From positions 1 to 33,411 of the forward strand of contig JAKQII010000358.1 of assembly GCA_029557535.1 (NCBI GenBank): a stretch of 33,411 nucleotides of DNA. Direction: 5' to 3'. The notes under the pieces were generated by a model, which made no database searches, was not told where the DNA came from, and was given only the letters and a program-made list of their open reading frames with translations. Below, piece by piece: positions 1-7,390 of the stretch. Origin of the DNA: Acidobacteriota bacterium (GTDB lineage Bacteria; Acidobacteriota; Blastocatellia; Pyrinomonadales; Pyrinomonadaceae). A program made the position numbers and the translations under genes. The first letter of the stretch is position 1. The number at the start of each line of letters is the position of its first letter.

Positions 1-1
1 C

Positions 2-568
2 GACCGAATAAACCGCATCGAGGCCGTGCTTTCGGGAACGCTGAACTTTGTGTTCAATAATTACGACGGGACGCGCTCGTTCGCATCGGTCGTCCGGCAG
101 GCGCAGGACGAAGGCTACACCGAACCCGATCCGCGGCTCGATCTGAGCGGCACGGACGTCGCGCGGAAGATCCTGATCCTCGCGCGCGAAGCCGGATTTC
201 CGCTCGCGATGGGCGACATCGAAAACGCCGGTTTCCTGCCGGAATCGTGTCTCGCCGGAACTGTTGACGATTTTTATGCCGAGATGGAAAAGCACGACAC
301 GTACTTCGAAGACCTGCTCGAGTCGGCGCGCAGCGAGGGATTGAAACTCAAGTACATCGCGACGTTCGACAACGGCAAGGCGTCGGTCGGGCTCGAAAGG
401 ATCGGCCACGACCACAACTTCGCGAACCTTTCAGGCAAGGACAACGCCGTGCTCTTCTACACGAACCGCTATTCGGACCTGCCGCTCGTCGTCAAAGGCG
501 CCGGCGCCGGCGCGGACGTCACCGCCGCCGGCGTTTTCGGAGATGTGATCAGGGCTGCGGGAAGATAG
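2..568 (+). CDS. thrA: Bifunctional aspartokinase/homoserine dehydrogenase, C-terminal part (5' truncated by window edge)
   Basis: The reading frame is open from base 2, so this is the 3' end of a longer gene. It encodes the catalytic and C-terminal part of homoserine dehydrogenase, which reduces aspartate semialdehyde to homoserine for threonine and methionine synthesis. The visible motifs are the VLSGTLNFVFNN strand-helix, GYTEPDPRLDLSGTDVARK (the family's substrate-binding and catalytic Asp/Lys region) and the C-terminal GAGAGADVTAAGVFGDVIR. The protein ends right after this block with no ACT domain. That is the ending of ThrA/MetL-type bifunctional enzymes, whereas monofunctional Hom proteins carry a C-terminal ACT domain. 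The aspartokinase half would lie upstream of the window, so the bifunctional call is an inference from the C-terminus. REP-like palindromes begin about 30 bases after the stop. Confidence 0.9.
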   Translation, partial: DRINRIEAVLSGTLNFVFNNYDGTRSFASVVRQAQDEGYTEPDPRLDLSGTDVARKILILAREAGFPLAMGDIENAGFLPESCLAGTVDDFYAEMEKHDTYFEDLLESARSEGLKLKYIATFDNGKASVGLERIGHDHNFANLSGKDNAVLFYTNRYSDLPLVVKGAGAGADVTAAGVFGDVIRAAGR

Positions 569-600
569 CGCGATTTTGGATTTTGGAGTTTGGATCTATT

Positions 601-767
601 GTTCTTGCCTCGACATCCACGGCCTGAAGGCCGTGGCAATTCATGCTGGTAAAGCGTGCAATTCGCAGTAGCAAACCGATTGTAGGGCAAAATTCCCACG
701 CATGAATTGCCACTAGCTTCAGCTAGTGGATGAGGGCATAAACAAGGAGATTGGGCTTCAGCCCAAT
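601..767. repeat. REP-like palindromic module, left copy
   Basis: The module holds three near-perfect palindromes: ccacggcctgaaggccgtgg at 617-636, ccactagcttcagctagtgg at 710-729, and attgggcttcagcccaat at 750-767. An outer inverted pair, caattcatgc (637-646) and gcatgaattg (700-709), frames the middle. The module recurs in the same orientation at 1334-1511 on the other side of the transposase gene. The last palindrome ends one base before the transposase stop codon. This is the arrangement seen with REP-associated Y1 transposases, whose substrates are such hairpins. Confidence 0.8.
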
Positions 768-1202
768 TTAATCGGAGAATCGTTCGAAGCCTGCGCGAAC
801 AAGGAAATCTTCAAACTCATCATCAAAGCTTCGATTCCGGTGATGTTCTTCCTGATTCTCGATGTAACGTCGTACACTTTCAACGTTCGATGCCGAAACG
901 CTTGCCGCGAAATACTCATCCTGCCAGGCGAATTTCCCGCGGCAGAGCTGATTTTTGTTGACCCAGTGTGATGATTCGCCCTTGATCAGCTGCATCAGGC
1001 TCTTGATCGTTTGATCTGTTCCGAGTGAAATCAGGCAATGCACGTGATCAACATAACCGTTGATGAAATCTATATGAATCCCTTTATCACGAGCGTTTTC
1101 GAGGATGTGTGAGAAAAGGCGCTTTCTGATTTCCTCGGACAATATTGGTTGACGGTCCTTCGTGGACCAAACGAAATGTATCCAAACTCTTACAAATGGC
1201 AT
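768..1202 (-). CDS. Y1 HUH transposase, IS200/IS605-like (REP-associated)
   Basis: A 144-residue single-domain Y1 transposase (Pfam Y1_Tnp type). Such enzymes nick and join single-stranded DNA at hairpins through a 5'-phosphotyrosine. The HUH metal site is GYVDHVH (His53, His55) and the probable nucleophile is Tyr113 in RRYIENQEEHH. The stretch MQLIKGESSHWVNK is also typical of the family. The length fits a complete IS200-type TnpA, with no frameshift. There is no companion tnpB. The gene lies between two direct copies of a palindrome-rich module, so it may be a REP-associated (RAYT-like) enzyme or a complete small IS200-like element. Start is the first ATG, with no strong Shine-Dalgarno in front. 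Confidence 0.88.
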   Translation of the reverse strand: MPFVRVWIHFVWSTKDRQPILSEEIRKRLFSHILENARDKGIHIDFINGYVDHVHCLISLGTDQTIKSLMQLIKGESSHWVNKNQLCRGKFAWQDEYFAASVSASNVESVRRYIENQEEHHRNRSFDDEFEDFLVRAGFERFSD

Positions 1203-1588
1203 AGTTTGATGAGGTTTCGCGCCGATGCGCGCAGATCATTGTTGGTTCCAAGGCTCGGCCGCGCCGAGTGAGTGTCTTGGGATGTTACATAGAAAAGCCG
1301 AAAAGGACAAGCAATTGGGCTAAAGCCCAAACTGTTCTTGCCTTAACATCCACGGCCTGAAGGCCGTGGCAATTCATGCCGCTCAATTTCAGACTGAAAG
1401 AGTGGATTTCACAGTAGCAAACCGATTGTAGGACAAAGTCCCCAAGCATGAATTGCCACTAGCTTGAGCTAGTGGATGAGGGCATAAACAAGGAGATTGG
1501 GCTTCAGCCCCAAAAAAACTTGGGCCAAAGTCCAAACTATTTCTGCATCGACAGGTGTCGCCGAGGATCAGGCGTAGCCGATTATCTT
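1203..1588. other. Gene-free stretch upstream of the transposase
   Basis: I see no protein gene here. It holds a ctcgg-ccgcg-ccgag palindrome near 1255-1269, a ttgggc-taaa-gcccaa hairpin at 1315-1330, the right REP module (1334-1511), and a degenerate ttgggccaaagtccaaa hairpin at about 1520-1536. The first two lie just upstream of the transposase start. Confidence 0.6.
1334..1511. repeat. REP-like palindromic module, right copy
   Basis: A second, direct-orientation copy of the 601-767 module. The outer palindromes are conserved: ccacggcc/ggccgtgg at 1350-1369, ccactagct/agctagtgg at 1456-1475, and the attgggcttcagcccc arm at 1496-1511. So is the internal cagtagcaaaccgattgtag. The region between the first palindrome and that internal block has diverged and is longer by about ten bases. 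Confidence 0.8.
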
Positions 1589-2017
1589 CTACGGTAAAAT
1601 CTCCCTTCGTCGGGCTCGAATCTCAAGCGCATTCCGTGGACTGAAGATTACGGCTTGGTCTTCTGATGAATCCGTTGGCAATAGAGTAAAGACGAATGGA
1701 ATTGCAGAAATTCTATTGCCTTCTTTGCAATTGACCTGTTTAAATACCCATCGACGCACAGCTCGCTCAGACAGTGCAACGAGTAACCGATGCTCTCCGG
1801 TCGAATCGACCTTTATCACCTCGCCTTTACAGTTTACTTCTACCTTCAGGGTAACAGTCCCAGAGATATTTGAGTCAGTTGCAACTTCCGGGTAAACCGG
1901 TGAAACGACCCTAATTGCGGTAGCTTCCTTAGCTTGAGCCATCGTGCTGAGATGCGTAACAGTGAGGAGACACAGCGCCATTGAACCAGTTAGCATCAAT
2001 TTCGTTAGAAAATCCAT
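1589..2017 (-). CDS. Secreted TonB C-terminal-domain protein
   Basis: 142 residues from the chosen ATG at 2017. An N-terminal signal sequence (MDFLTKLMLTGSMALCLLTV, then likely cleavage after MAQA) is followed by one TonB C-terminal-type domain: PVYPEVA, ISGTVTLKVEVNCKGEVIKV, and ALSERAVRRWVFKQ. In TonB-family proteins this fold binds partners at the outer membrane. Here there is no proline-rich spacer or long membrane anchor, so it is probably an exported stand-alone domain and not an energy transducer. An upstream in-frame ATG at 2065 would put 16 charged residues before the signal peptide and has no ribosome site, whereas aaaggcggg precedes 2017. The function is unknown. Confidence 0.75.
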   Translation of the reverse strand: MDFLTKLMLTGSMALCLLTVTHLSTMAQAKEATAIRVVSPVYPEVATDSNISGTVTLKVEVNCKGEVIKVDSTGEHRLLVALSERAVRRWVFKQVNCKEGNRISAIPFVFTLLPTDSSEDQAVIFSPRNALEIRARRREILP

Positions 2018-2183
2018 AGGTTCCCGCCTTTCAACTGTGGTATCTTTCTTTCGATTTAGTTTCATGAATCCGCTGATCTAAACGCTTGTAGTCATTCAGT
2101 TTATTGCGTATCGCCGTAGCCAAATCGACACACAAAACCTCAGGCCGCGGCAAGTCATTCGCAACGGATGGCATTAGCAGACC

Positions 2184-2759
2184 TCAAAGCTCGCTCAATT
2201 CCTTTTCGATCTCGGGAAAGAGGGTGTAGCGGAGACGATAGATCATGCGCTCGAGTTCGTTGGATTCGCTTTCCGAGAGCGAGACCGAGCGCTCGATGTC
2301 GCGGACCAGGGCGTCAAGCTCACGTCGCTGGGCTTCCAGCGACTGCCTCCGTTCCGCCCGAACCTGTTCCGGTTTGAATGACCCCGACACGCTTCGCTCG
2401 ATGTTCTCGTCACGCAGTTCGTCCTCGACCGCCGCAAGTTGTCTTTTTGCGGAAACACTTCGCTCCGCGAGCTGGGCCTTTAGCAACCGAATGTTCGAGA
2501 GACGCGCCTCGTATCTGTTCAGCAACTCGAAAGCGAACAGAATCTTTTGCTGCTTTTCAGAGAGCCGTAAGCCCTGATTGCTGTTGAAAGTCGAAGCGAA
2601 TGTCGCAAGGCGCTTGTTAAGTTCCTCGAGCGACCGATTTATCTTGCTGGTGTCGTTCGAGATCTGGACGAGGTTGCTGTTCGTGATGTCTGTAGTTTGG
2701 GCAAAGATCGCCGACGCGGTGATCGCGATCGCGAATACGGCAAGGACGAGAAGTCGCAT
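2184..2759 (-). CDS. Secreted coiled-coil protein of unknown function
   Basis: 191 residues. The start ATG has a very good Shine-Dalgarno (aggaggttctct). A signal peptide (MRLLVLAVFAIAITASAIFA, cleavage before QTTD) is followed by an almost wholly alpha-helical, charged sequence with heptad-like spacing (for example LEELNKRL and LERMIYRLRYTLFPEIEKEL). Coiled coils probably span residues 35-65 and 80-185. No enzymatic motif or cysteine is visible in the mature part. It should be a periplasmic or envelope helical protein. I do not recognise a named family. The gene lies downstream of argD on the same strand with a 99-base gap and may be co-transcribed. Confidence 0.72.
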   Translation of the reverse strand: MRLLVLAVFAIAITASAIFAQTTDITNSNLVQISNDTSKINRSLEELNKRLATFASTFNSNQGLRLSEKQQKILFAFELLNRYEARLSNIRLLKAQLAERSVSAKRQLAAVEDELRDENIERSVSGSFKPEQVRAERRQSLEAQRRELDALVRDIERSVSLSESESNELERMIYRLRYTLFPEIEKELSEL

Positions 2760-2858
2760 AGAGAACCTCCTGATGAATTGTGGACGGGCTTGGGACTCGC
2801 GCCCCGGTTTTTCTGTACTTCGATGCGTCTCGTTCGCTGTTGGTTTCCAGAGGGCCCG

Positions 2859-4031
2859 CTAATCTGCGATCAACGCATCGACAAACATGTCGGCATCTTC
2901 TTTACTGACGCACAGCGGTGGCAATAGTCTCAAAATGCGAGCGTCGCTCGACGTCCCCGTAATTATCTTCTTTTCCAACAGCTTGGCGTGGACCGGCTTG
3001 CAGCTTTCGGCGAATTCGATGCCGAGCAGGCCGCCGCGGCCGCGGACGGCGACGACTTCTTCAACTTCCTTCAAACGAGTTCTCAGATGCTGTTCAAACT
3101 CGGTGATGTTCTCGAGCATGCGGTCGTTCTCGATCGCCTCGAGCGTGCCGACGACGGCCGCCATCGCGAGCATTCCGCCACCGAAGGTCGTGCCGAGATC
3201 ATTGGTCTTGACGACGCCCGAAACGCGGTCGTTGACGAGACACGCGCCGACGGGAATTCCGCTGCCGAGCGATTTTGCCAGCGAAACGATGTCGGGAACG
3301 ACGCCGCCGGCGAGTTCGCTGCCCGCGAAGAACCAGCTTCCGGTCCGTCCGATCCCGGTTTGGACCTCGTCGAAGATAAGCATGATGCCGAGCTGTTCGC
3401 ACAGTTCGCGCAGTTCGACAAAGAACGAAGGCGGCGCCTCGTAAACTCCGGCCATCGACTGGATCGGCTCGAGCATGATCGCCGCCGTTTCCATGTCTGC
3501 AGCGGCACGGACCGATTCGATGCTGCCCCAAACCGCCGAAACATGTCCCGGAACGTTCGGTTTTCCAATGTCGCGGTATTTGCCAAGGAATGTCGCGGAG
3601 ATCGAGTCGGCGGTGCGTCCGTGGAATCCGCCGGTGAAGGTGATCACCTTTTCGCGTCCGGTCGCAAAGCGCGCCATCCGCATCGCGTTCTCGTTCGCTT
3701 CGGTTCCCGAGTTGCAAAAGAATGCTTTCGTCAGTTCGGGCGGCGCGATCGAGACGAGTTTTTCGGCAGCCTGCGCGCGGATGTCCGAATAGACAAGATT
3801 CGAGTAGAAGAGCACCTTTTCGGCCTGATTCTTGAGCGCCTCGACGACATGCGGGTGCGAATGGCCGGTCGCGCAGACGGCGTGGCCGCCGTAAAGATCG
3901 AGATATTCGACGCCTTCGGTCGTCCAGATCCGCGTTCCGCGGCCGCGCTCGACGGCGATGTCCATCTTCGCGTACGTTTCTACCTGAAACCGATCCTCGG
4001 TTTCCTTAACTGATTGAAAATCCATGTTCAT
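2859..4031 (-). CDS. argD: Acetylornithine/succinylornithine-type aminotransferase (class III, PLP)
   Basis: 390 residues, the usual length for ArgD. It is a class III PLP aminotransferase that makes N-acyl-ornithine from the N-acyl-glutamate semialdehyde. Motifs include YLDLYGGHAVCATGHSHP (44-60), NSGTEANENAMRMAR (107-121, phosphate site), TGGFHGRT (133-140), IFDEVQTGIGRTG (219-231, pyridine-nitrogen Asp) and SLAKSLGSGIPVGA (250-263), with Lys253 as the Schiff-base lysine. The usual EPIQGEGGV segment reads EPIQSMAGV here, so the acyl group (acetyl, succinyl or carrier-bound) cannot be fixed from sequence. argC lies upstream on the same strand with one unknown gene between. No clear Shine-Dalgarno is seen. 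ATG at 4025 is an alternative start. Confidence 0.88.
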   Translation of the reverse strand: MNMDFQSVKETEDRFQVETYAKMDIAVERGRGTRIWTTEGVEYLDLYGGHAVCATGHSHPHVVEALKNQAEKVLFYSNLVYSDIRAQAAEKLVSIAPPELTKAFFCNSGTEANENAMRMARFATGREKVITFTGGFHGRTADSISATFLGKYRDIGKPNVPGHVSAVWGSIESVRAAADMETAAIMLEPIQSMAGVYEAPPSFFVELRELCEQLGIMLIFDEVQTGIGRTGSWFFAGSELAGGVVPDIVSLAKSLGSGIPVGACLVNDRVSGVVKTNDLGTTFGGGMLAMAAVVGTLEAIENDRMLENITEFEQHLRTRLKEVEEVVAVRGRGGLLGIEFAESCKPVHAKLLEKKIITGTSSDARILRLLPPLCVSKEDADMFVDALIAD

Positions 4032-4160
4032 TACTTTGCCCGCGCATTACCGCGAATCAGCGCTAATTTTCGACGATATCTTTGCCCGGCTCACGTGAGA
4101 GCGCTCATCGTAAGGAACAGGTTGATTCGCGTCGATCCGCGAATATTCGCGGGCAGAAAA

Positions 4161-4583
4161 CTAATCGCGTCCGTTGACGAACGTCAAAGCGTCGTTGTGA
4201 TTGATCACGGCGTCGCGGTTCGCGGCAAGCGCCGATTGGAATTTGTTGTTGAACTGCTCGTCGGCGTCTTCGAAGTTGAGCAGAAGACGTGCTTCGTTGA
4301 ATAGTCCCAACGCTTCGGATTCGGTCGCGGGGCGGCGGATCGAAACGGCCTCGTCGATCAGCGCGATCAGGGCCGAGATCTTGCGCAGCCATGAAAAATG
4401 TTCGTCGTCGATCACAAGTTGGAAATAATGATTGACGCTAATGATGCGCCCGTGCTGCGCTTCATAATCGATCTTCGCCGCGTCGAGCAGGGTTTTGTGG
4501 AGACGCAGCATCGACTTGCTCAGATCCTTGAGCATCATCCGCGTCGCGTCGGTCAGACCGTCATGTCCGTTCGGTTCGTCCAT
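4161..4583 (-). CDS. Conserved unknown, all-helical 140-residue protein between argC and argD
   Basis: 140 residues, predicted all alpha, no signal peptide, no cysteine. Notable segments are MMLKDLSKSMLRLHKTLLDAA, VNHYFQLVIDDEHFSWLRK and LIALIDEAVSIRRPATESEA. The LHKTLLDAAKIDYE and HFSWLR segments look conserved in character, giving the feel of a small helical bundle. I do not recognise a named family or function. The ATG directly follows a promoter-like TTAACA-17-TAAAAT arrangement and has no ribosome site, which suggests a leaderless message. It could be expressed apart from the arginine genes around it. Confidence 0.65.
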   Translation of the reverse strand: MDEPNGHDGLTDATRMMLKDLSKSMLRLHKTLLDAAKIDYEAQHGRIISVNHYFQLVIDDEHFSWLRKISALIALIDEAVSIRRPATESEALGLFNEARLLLNFEDADEQFNNKFQSALAANRDAVINHNDALTFVNGRD

Positions 4584-4591
4584 ATTGGATT

Positions 4592-4620
4592 ATTTTAGTT
4601 TTCGCGGGTCGGATTGTTAA
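4592..4620 (-). promoter_or_regulatory. Candidate sigma-70 promoter giving a leaderless transcript
   Basis: On the minus strand a TTAACA -35 box (4615-4620) and a TAAAAT -10 box (4592-4597) are spaced by exactly 17 bases. The expected start point falls about 0-3 bases before the ATG at 4583, and there is no Shine-Dalgarno. Confidence 0.55.
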
Positions 4621-4761
4621 ACCCGGAAAGGCATTAGCCGCGGATTAACACGGATGACACGGATAAAACAGATTCACTATTTAATTGTTGCGAAGATCCG
4701 CTTTATCCGCGGCTCGATCTTAGGGTCAAATCCGAAATCCCAGATCCGCAGTCCGAAATGG

Positions 4762-5790
4762 CTAGGGGTTGGTGCCGATCAGCCGCAGTCCGGTCGTTTC
4801 CTCAATTCCGAACATCAGGTTCATGTTCTGGACGGCCTGGCCGGCGGCGCCTTTGACGAGGTTGTCGATCGCTGAAAAGACAGCGATACGGCGTCCGCGT
4901 GCGTGCACGGCGATGTCGCAAAAATTCGTCGTCTTCACCCAGTTGATGTCGGGCGAGCCCTCGACAAGGCGCACGAACGGCGCGTTCGTGTAGAAATCTT
5001 CGTAAATGCGCCGGAGTTCCTCGCCGCTGATCTCGTCGATCGCTTCGGCGTAGCACGAGGCGAAGATCCCTCGGGATACCGGCAGTGAATGCGTCATGAA
5101 GACGAAATCGTCCGATAAGTTGCCGAGCGTCCGCAGGTGCTGTTCGATCTCCGGGACATGCTGGTGGATGAACGGCTTGTAAGCGTAGAACGAATTCGTT
5201 CGCTGCGGATGATGCGTGTTCGCCGCCGGTTTCGCGCCCGAACCCGACGATCCGGTTTTGGCGTCGACGACGAACCGGCCGTTCGTGATGCCGGACCCGA
5301 CAAGAGGCGCCAGCGCGAGGATCGTCGCCGTCGCGAAACAACCGGGATTCGCGATGTAGTTCGCCGCGCGGATCGCGTCACGGTTGGTCTCGGTCAACCC
5401 GTAAACAAACTCTGACTGCAGTTCGTCGGCGGTGTGCTCGAGTTTGTAAAATTTCTCGAAGACGGACTTGTCGTCGATGCGGAAATCGCCCGAAAGATCG
5501 ACGATCTTCGCGCCGCGCTTCATTTGCGGTGCGAGTTTCAACGCCTGGCCGTGCGGCAGCGCGAAGAACGCGACGTCGCATTCGAGCGACCCGAGATCGT
5601 CCGGCGCCGGCGAAAAATCAAGATCGCAGATCCCGGCGAGGTTCTTGTGAATTGCCGCGACCGGTTTCCCGGCATGTTCGTTGGCTGTCACCAGCATGAT
5701 CTCGGCGTTCGGGTGCGCGAGAAGAATCCGCAACAATTCGCTGCCGCCGTAACCTGATCCCCCGAAGATCGCAATTCGTAACCTGTTCAT
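4762..5790 (-). CDS. argC: N-acyl-gamma-glutamyl-phosphate reductase
   Basis: 342 residues, full length. ArgC reduces N-acyl-glutamyl phosphate to the semialdehyde with NADPH, one step before ArgD. The N-terminal dinucleotide motif is IFGGSGYGGSELLRILLAHP (8-27). The catalytic cysteine is Cys151 in YIANPGCFATA. The DAKTGSSGSG loop and the THHPQRTNSFYAYKPFIHQH block (substrate binding) are present. The long HHP..R..N..AYKP..HQH version of this block is common in the ArgC/LysY group outside enterobacteria. The start ATG has no strong ribosome site. Order argC, unknown, argD on one strand. argB and argJ/argA equivalents are not in the window. Confidence 0.93.
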   Translation of the reverse strand: MNRLRIAIFGGSGYGGSELLRILLAHPNAEIMLVTANEHAGKPVAAIHKNLAGICDLDFSPAPDDLGSLECDVAFFALPHGQALKLAPQMKRGAKIVDLSGDFRIDDKSVFEKFYKLEHTADELQSEFVYGLTETNRDAIRAANYIANPGCFATATILALAPLVGSGITNGRFVVDAKTGSSGSGAKPAANTHHPQRTNSFYAYKPFIHQHVPEIEQHLRTLGNLSDDFVFMTHSLPVSRGIFASCYAEAIDEISGEELRRIYEDFYTNAPFVRLVEGSPDINWVKTTNFCDIAVHARGRRIAVFSAIDNLVKGAAGQAVQNMNLMFGIEETTGLRLIGTNP

Positions 5791-5879
5791 ATTCTGGCCC
5801 GCTAAACACGCGAAATGCGCGAAAAGGATCTCAAGTGCGATGATCGCGCGTTTCGGGAAGAGTCGCTCAAAACGCGAAG

Positions 5880-6329
5880 TTACAATGTAAACGAAAGGTC
5901 CGCGAATGTTAAGGACAAGGCGAGGTCGGGCTCGACGAAACGGATTCGCGCACCTTCTGAGAACAATCGTTCACGACTGTAGAACGAAAGCGGGAAGTCT
6001 TTGGGAAACGTGTGTTCGAGCGCCGAGCAGGCTTCAAACAGGGAATTCGAACCGTTTTCACTGATGAATCCCGCAACTGCCTTCATCCAGAACACGGTGA
6101 GCGTCTCGTGATACGGCGATCCGTCGGCCGCCGGATCGACTCCGAATGAGACCAACAGCGAATGGATCCCGGAGCGCATCCGTTCGACCGCGTCGTCGAA
6201 CGGCATCGATCGGAGGTAGTGAAATGCAACGATCAGGTGATCGAAGTGATGCCAGTCGTCACGCGCGATCGATCCTGTTTCAAATTTATCGATCATCTCG
6301 ATGATCTCTGCTTCTGTTTTGTATTTCAT
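5880..6329 (-). CDS. Conserved unknown protein with His-rich motifs (149 aa)
   Basis: 149 residues from ATG 6329, which is preceded by ggag. The recognisable pattern is DWHHFDHLIVAFHYLRSMPFDDAVERMRSGI near the N-terminus and GSPYHETLTVFWMKAV in the middle. The histidines in DWHHFDH, FHYL and YHET look like a conserved metal- or substrate-binding set. I recall the same layout in uncharacterised bacterial proteins but know no function. An open frame continues upstream to 6470, but that part reads through a gcgccttagcgccctcgcgg stutter, so it is not believed to be coding. It lies downstream of two tandem terminators, so it probably has its own promoter. Confidence 0.7.
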   Translation of the reverse strand: MKYKTEAEIIEMIDKFETGSIARDDWHHFDHLIVAFHYLRSMPFDDAVERMRSGIHSLLVSFGVDPAADGSPYHETLTVFWMKAVAGFISENGSNSLFEACSALEHTFPKDFPLSFYSRERLFSEGARIRFVEPDLALSLTFADLSFTL

Positions 6330-6517
6330 AAGACTCCAGACAACTTGGCGCGCGTGCGCCTTTGCGGGATTCATCATGACCGAAGATCTGGGAATGTGTT
6401 TCCGCGAGGGCGCTAAGGCGCAAAGCAGATCAAAATACCTATTGAAGACGCCATGTACGGCCGTTGGCATTCCGCCAGGACACCAGGGCGCGTATTTGAA
6501 TTCGAATTACATCCTCC

Positions 6518-6552
6518 AAAAAAAAACAGGCGGTTCGGTTGCCCGACCCGCC
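6518..6552 (-). terminator. Intrinsic terminator (second of a tandem pair)
   Basis: Read on the minus strand, a GGCGG..TCGG / CCGA..CCGCC hairpin (6529-6552, one mismatch, 4-base loop) is followed by TG and then nine T residues. It lies 26 bases beyond the first terminator. Confidence 0.8.
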
Positions 6553-6569
6553 GCGCGATTGTTGTTCAA

Positions 6570-6603
6570 AAACAAAACCGGTCCGAAATTTCTTTCGGAC
6601 CGG
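6570..6603 (-). terminator. Intrinsic terminator of the methyltransferase gene (first of a tandem pair)
   Basis: On the minus strand a perfect 11-bp stem (ccggtccgaaa / tttcggaccgg, 6578-6603) with a 4-base loop is followed by TTTTGTTTTTG. It starts 43 bases after the methyltransferase stop. Confidence 0.88.
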
Positions 6604-6646
6604 ATGATTAGAGAGTAGCAGGCTTTGGCCTTGTCCGTCCAGCCGA

Positions 6647-7390
6647 TCAGGCAGGTGAAACGACGACGATCTGCTTCGGCGAACGGGAATCGAACGCCGA
6701 TTCGTCAAAATCGCCGAACTTTGAATCGATCCTGAATCCGTTCGCGCCGAGCAGCGCGTCGAATTCCTGCGGGAAAAACTGCCGCATCTTGAACGAGACC
6801 GTCTGTTCTTCCTTCATGTACTGGTTCTTGTAGTGCCAGTCGATATGGTTGATCTGCGTCGCCGCCTCGTAGAAGACGTTCTCGGTAACGACCACCCAGC
6901 CCTGGTCGGTCCGGTACTCGCCGATGAAATGACGCTTGTCCGAGGGCCGGCAGAGCAACGGGAGCGACGGATTGAAGATCTCGATGATCAGCCGACCAAA
7001 AGGGAAGAGATGCCGGCGGACCGAATCGAGGCATGAGCGGGCGTCGTCGAGCGTCAAAAGATGCTGGAACGAGTTGCCGGCGATAAAGATCAGCTTGAAT
7101 TTCTGATCGATCTCGAAGTTTCGCATGTCGCCGACGTGAAGATCTGTCGAGACGCCCTCGGCGTCGGCCTTCTTTTCGGCCGCTTCGAGCATTTCTTCGG
7201 ACAGATCGAGCCCGGCAATGTTATGCAGGTTCTGCGACAGCGCGACCAGATAGTTGCCTGAGCCGCAACCGAGTTCCAGAACCGGCTCGCCGAACCGCTC
7301 GATCTGCCGGCGGTAGAAATTGATCTGCGCCTCGCCGGCCTTATCATTATGGACGAGATCGAATAGCCAGTTGTTTTCGTAAAGATCCAC
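6647..7390 (-). CDS. Class I SAM-dependent methyltransferase
   Basis: 247 residues from a GTG at 7390. The Rossmann methyltransferase core is clear: PVLELGCGSGNYLVAL (motif I, SAM binding), IAGLDLSEEMLEAAEKKA (motif II acidic residue), HVGDMRNFEID (motif III) and KLIFIAGNSFQHLLT (motif IV region). The C-terminal half (EIFNPSLPLL, VTENVFYEAATQINHIDWHYKNQ, MRQFFPQEFDALLGANGF) resembles small-molecule methyltransferases. The substrate is unknown. The frame stays open to 7525, but those 45 codons are the translation of a low-complexity repeat (PKSxxxNPKSK), so the N-terminus starts at VDLYENNWLFDLVHND. No clear ribosome site. It lies downstream of the HNH gene and ends at a strong terminator. Confidence 0.85.
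   Translation of the reverse strand: MDLYENNWLFDLVHNDKAGEAQINFYRRQIERFGEPVLELGCGSGNYLVALSQNLHNIAGLDLSEEMLEAAEKKADAEGVSTDLHVGDMRNFEIDQKFKLIFIAGNSFQHLLTLDDARSCLDSVRRHLFPFGRLIIEIFNPSLPLLCRPSDKRHFIGEYRTDQGWVVVTENVFYEAATQINHIDWHYKNQYMKEEQTVSFKMRQFFPQEFDALLGANGFRIDSKFGDFDESAFDSRSPKQIVVVSPA

Noticed and set aside
726-971. 81-codon plus-strand ORF near the REP module
   Set aside because: It is antisense to the transposase and begins inside a palindrome.
2988-4013. 341-codon open frame on the plus strand inside argD
   Set aside because: It is antisense to argD, whose PLP motifs are intact. The translation is Arg/Asp/Glu-rich shadow sequence.
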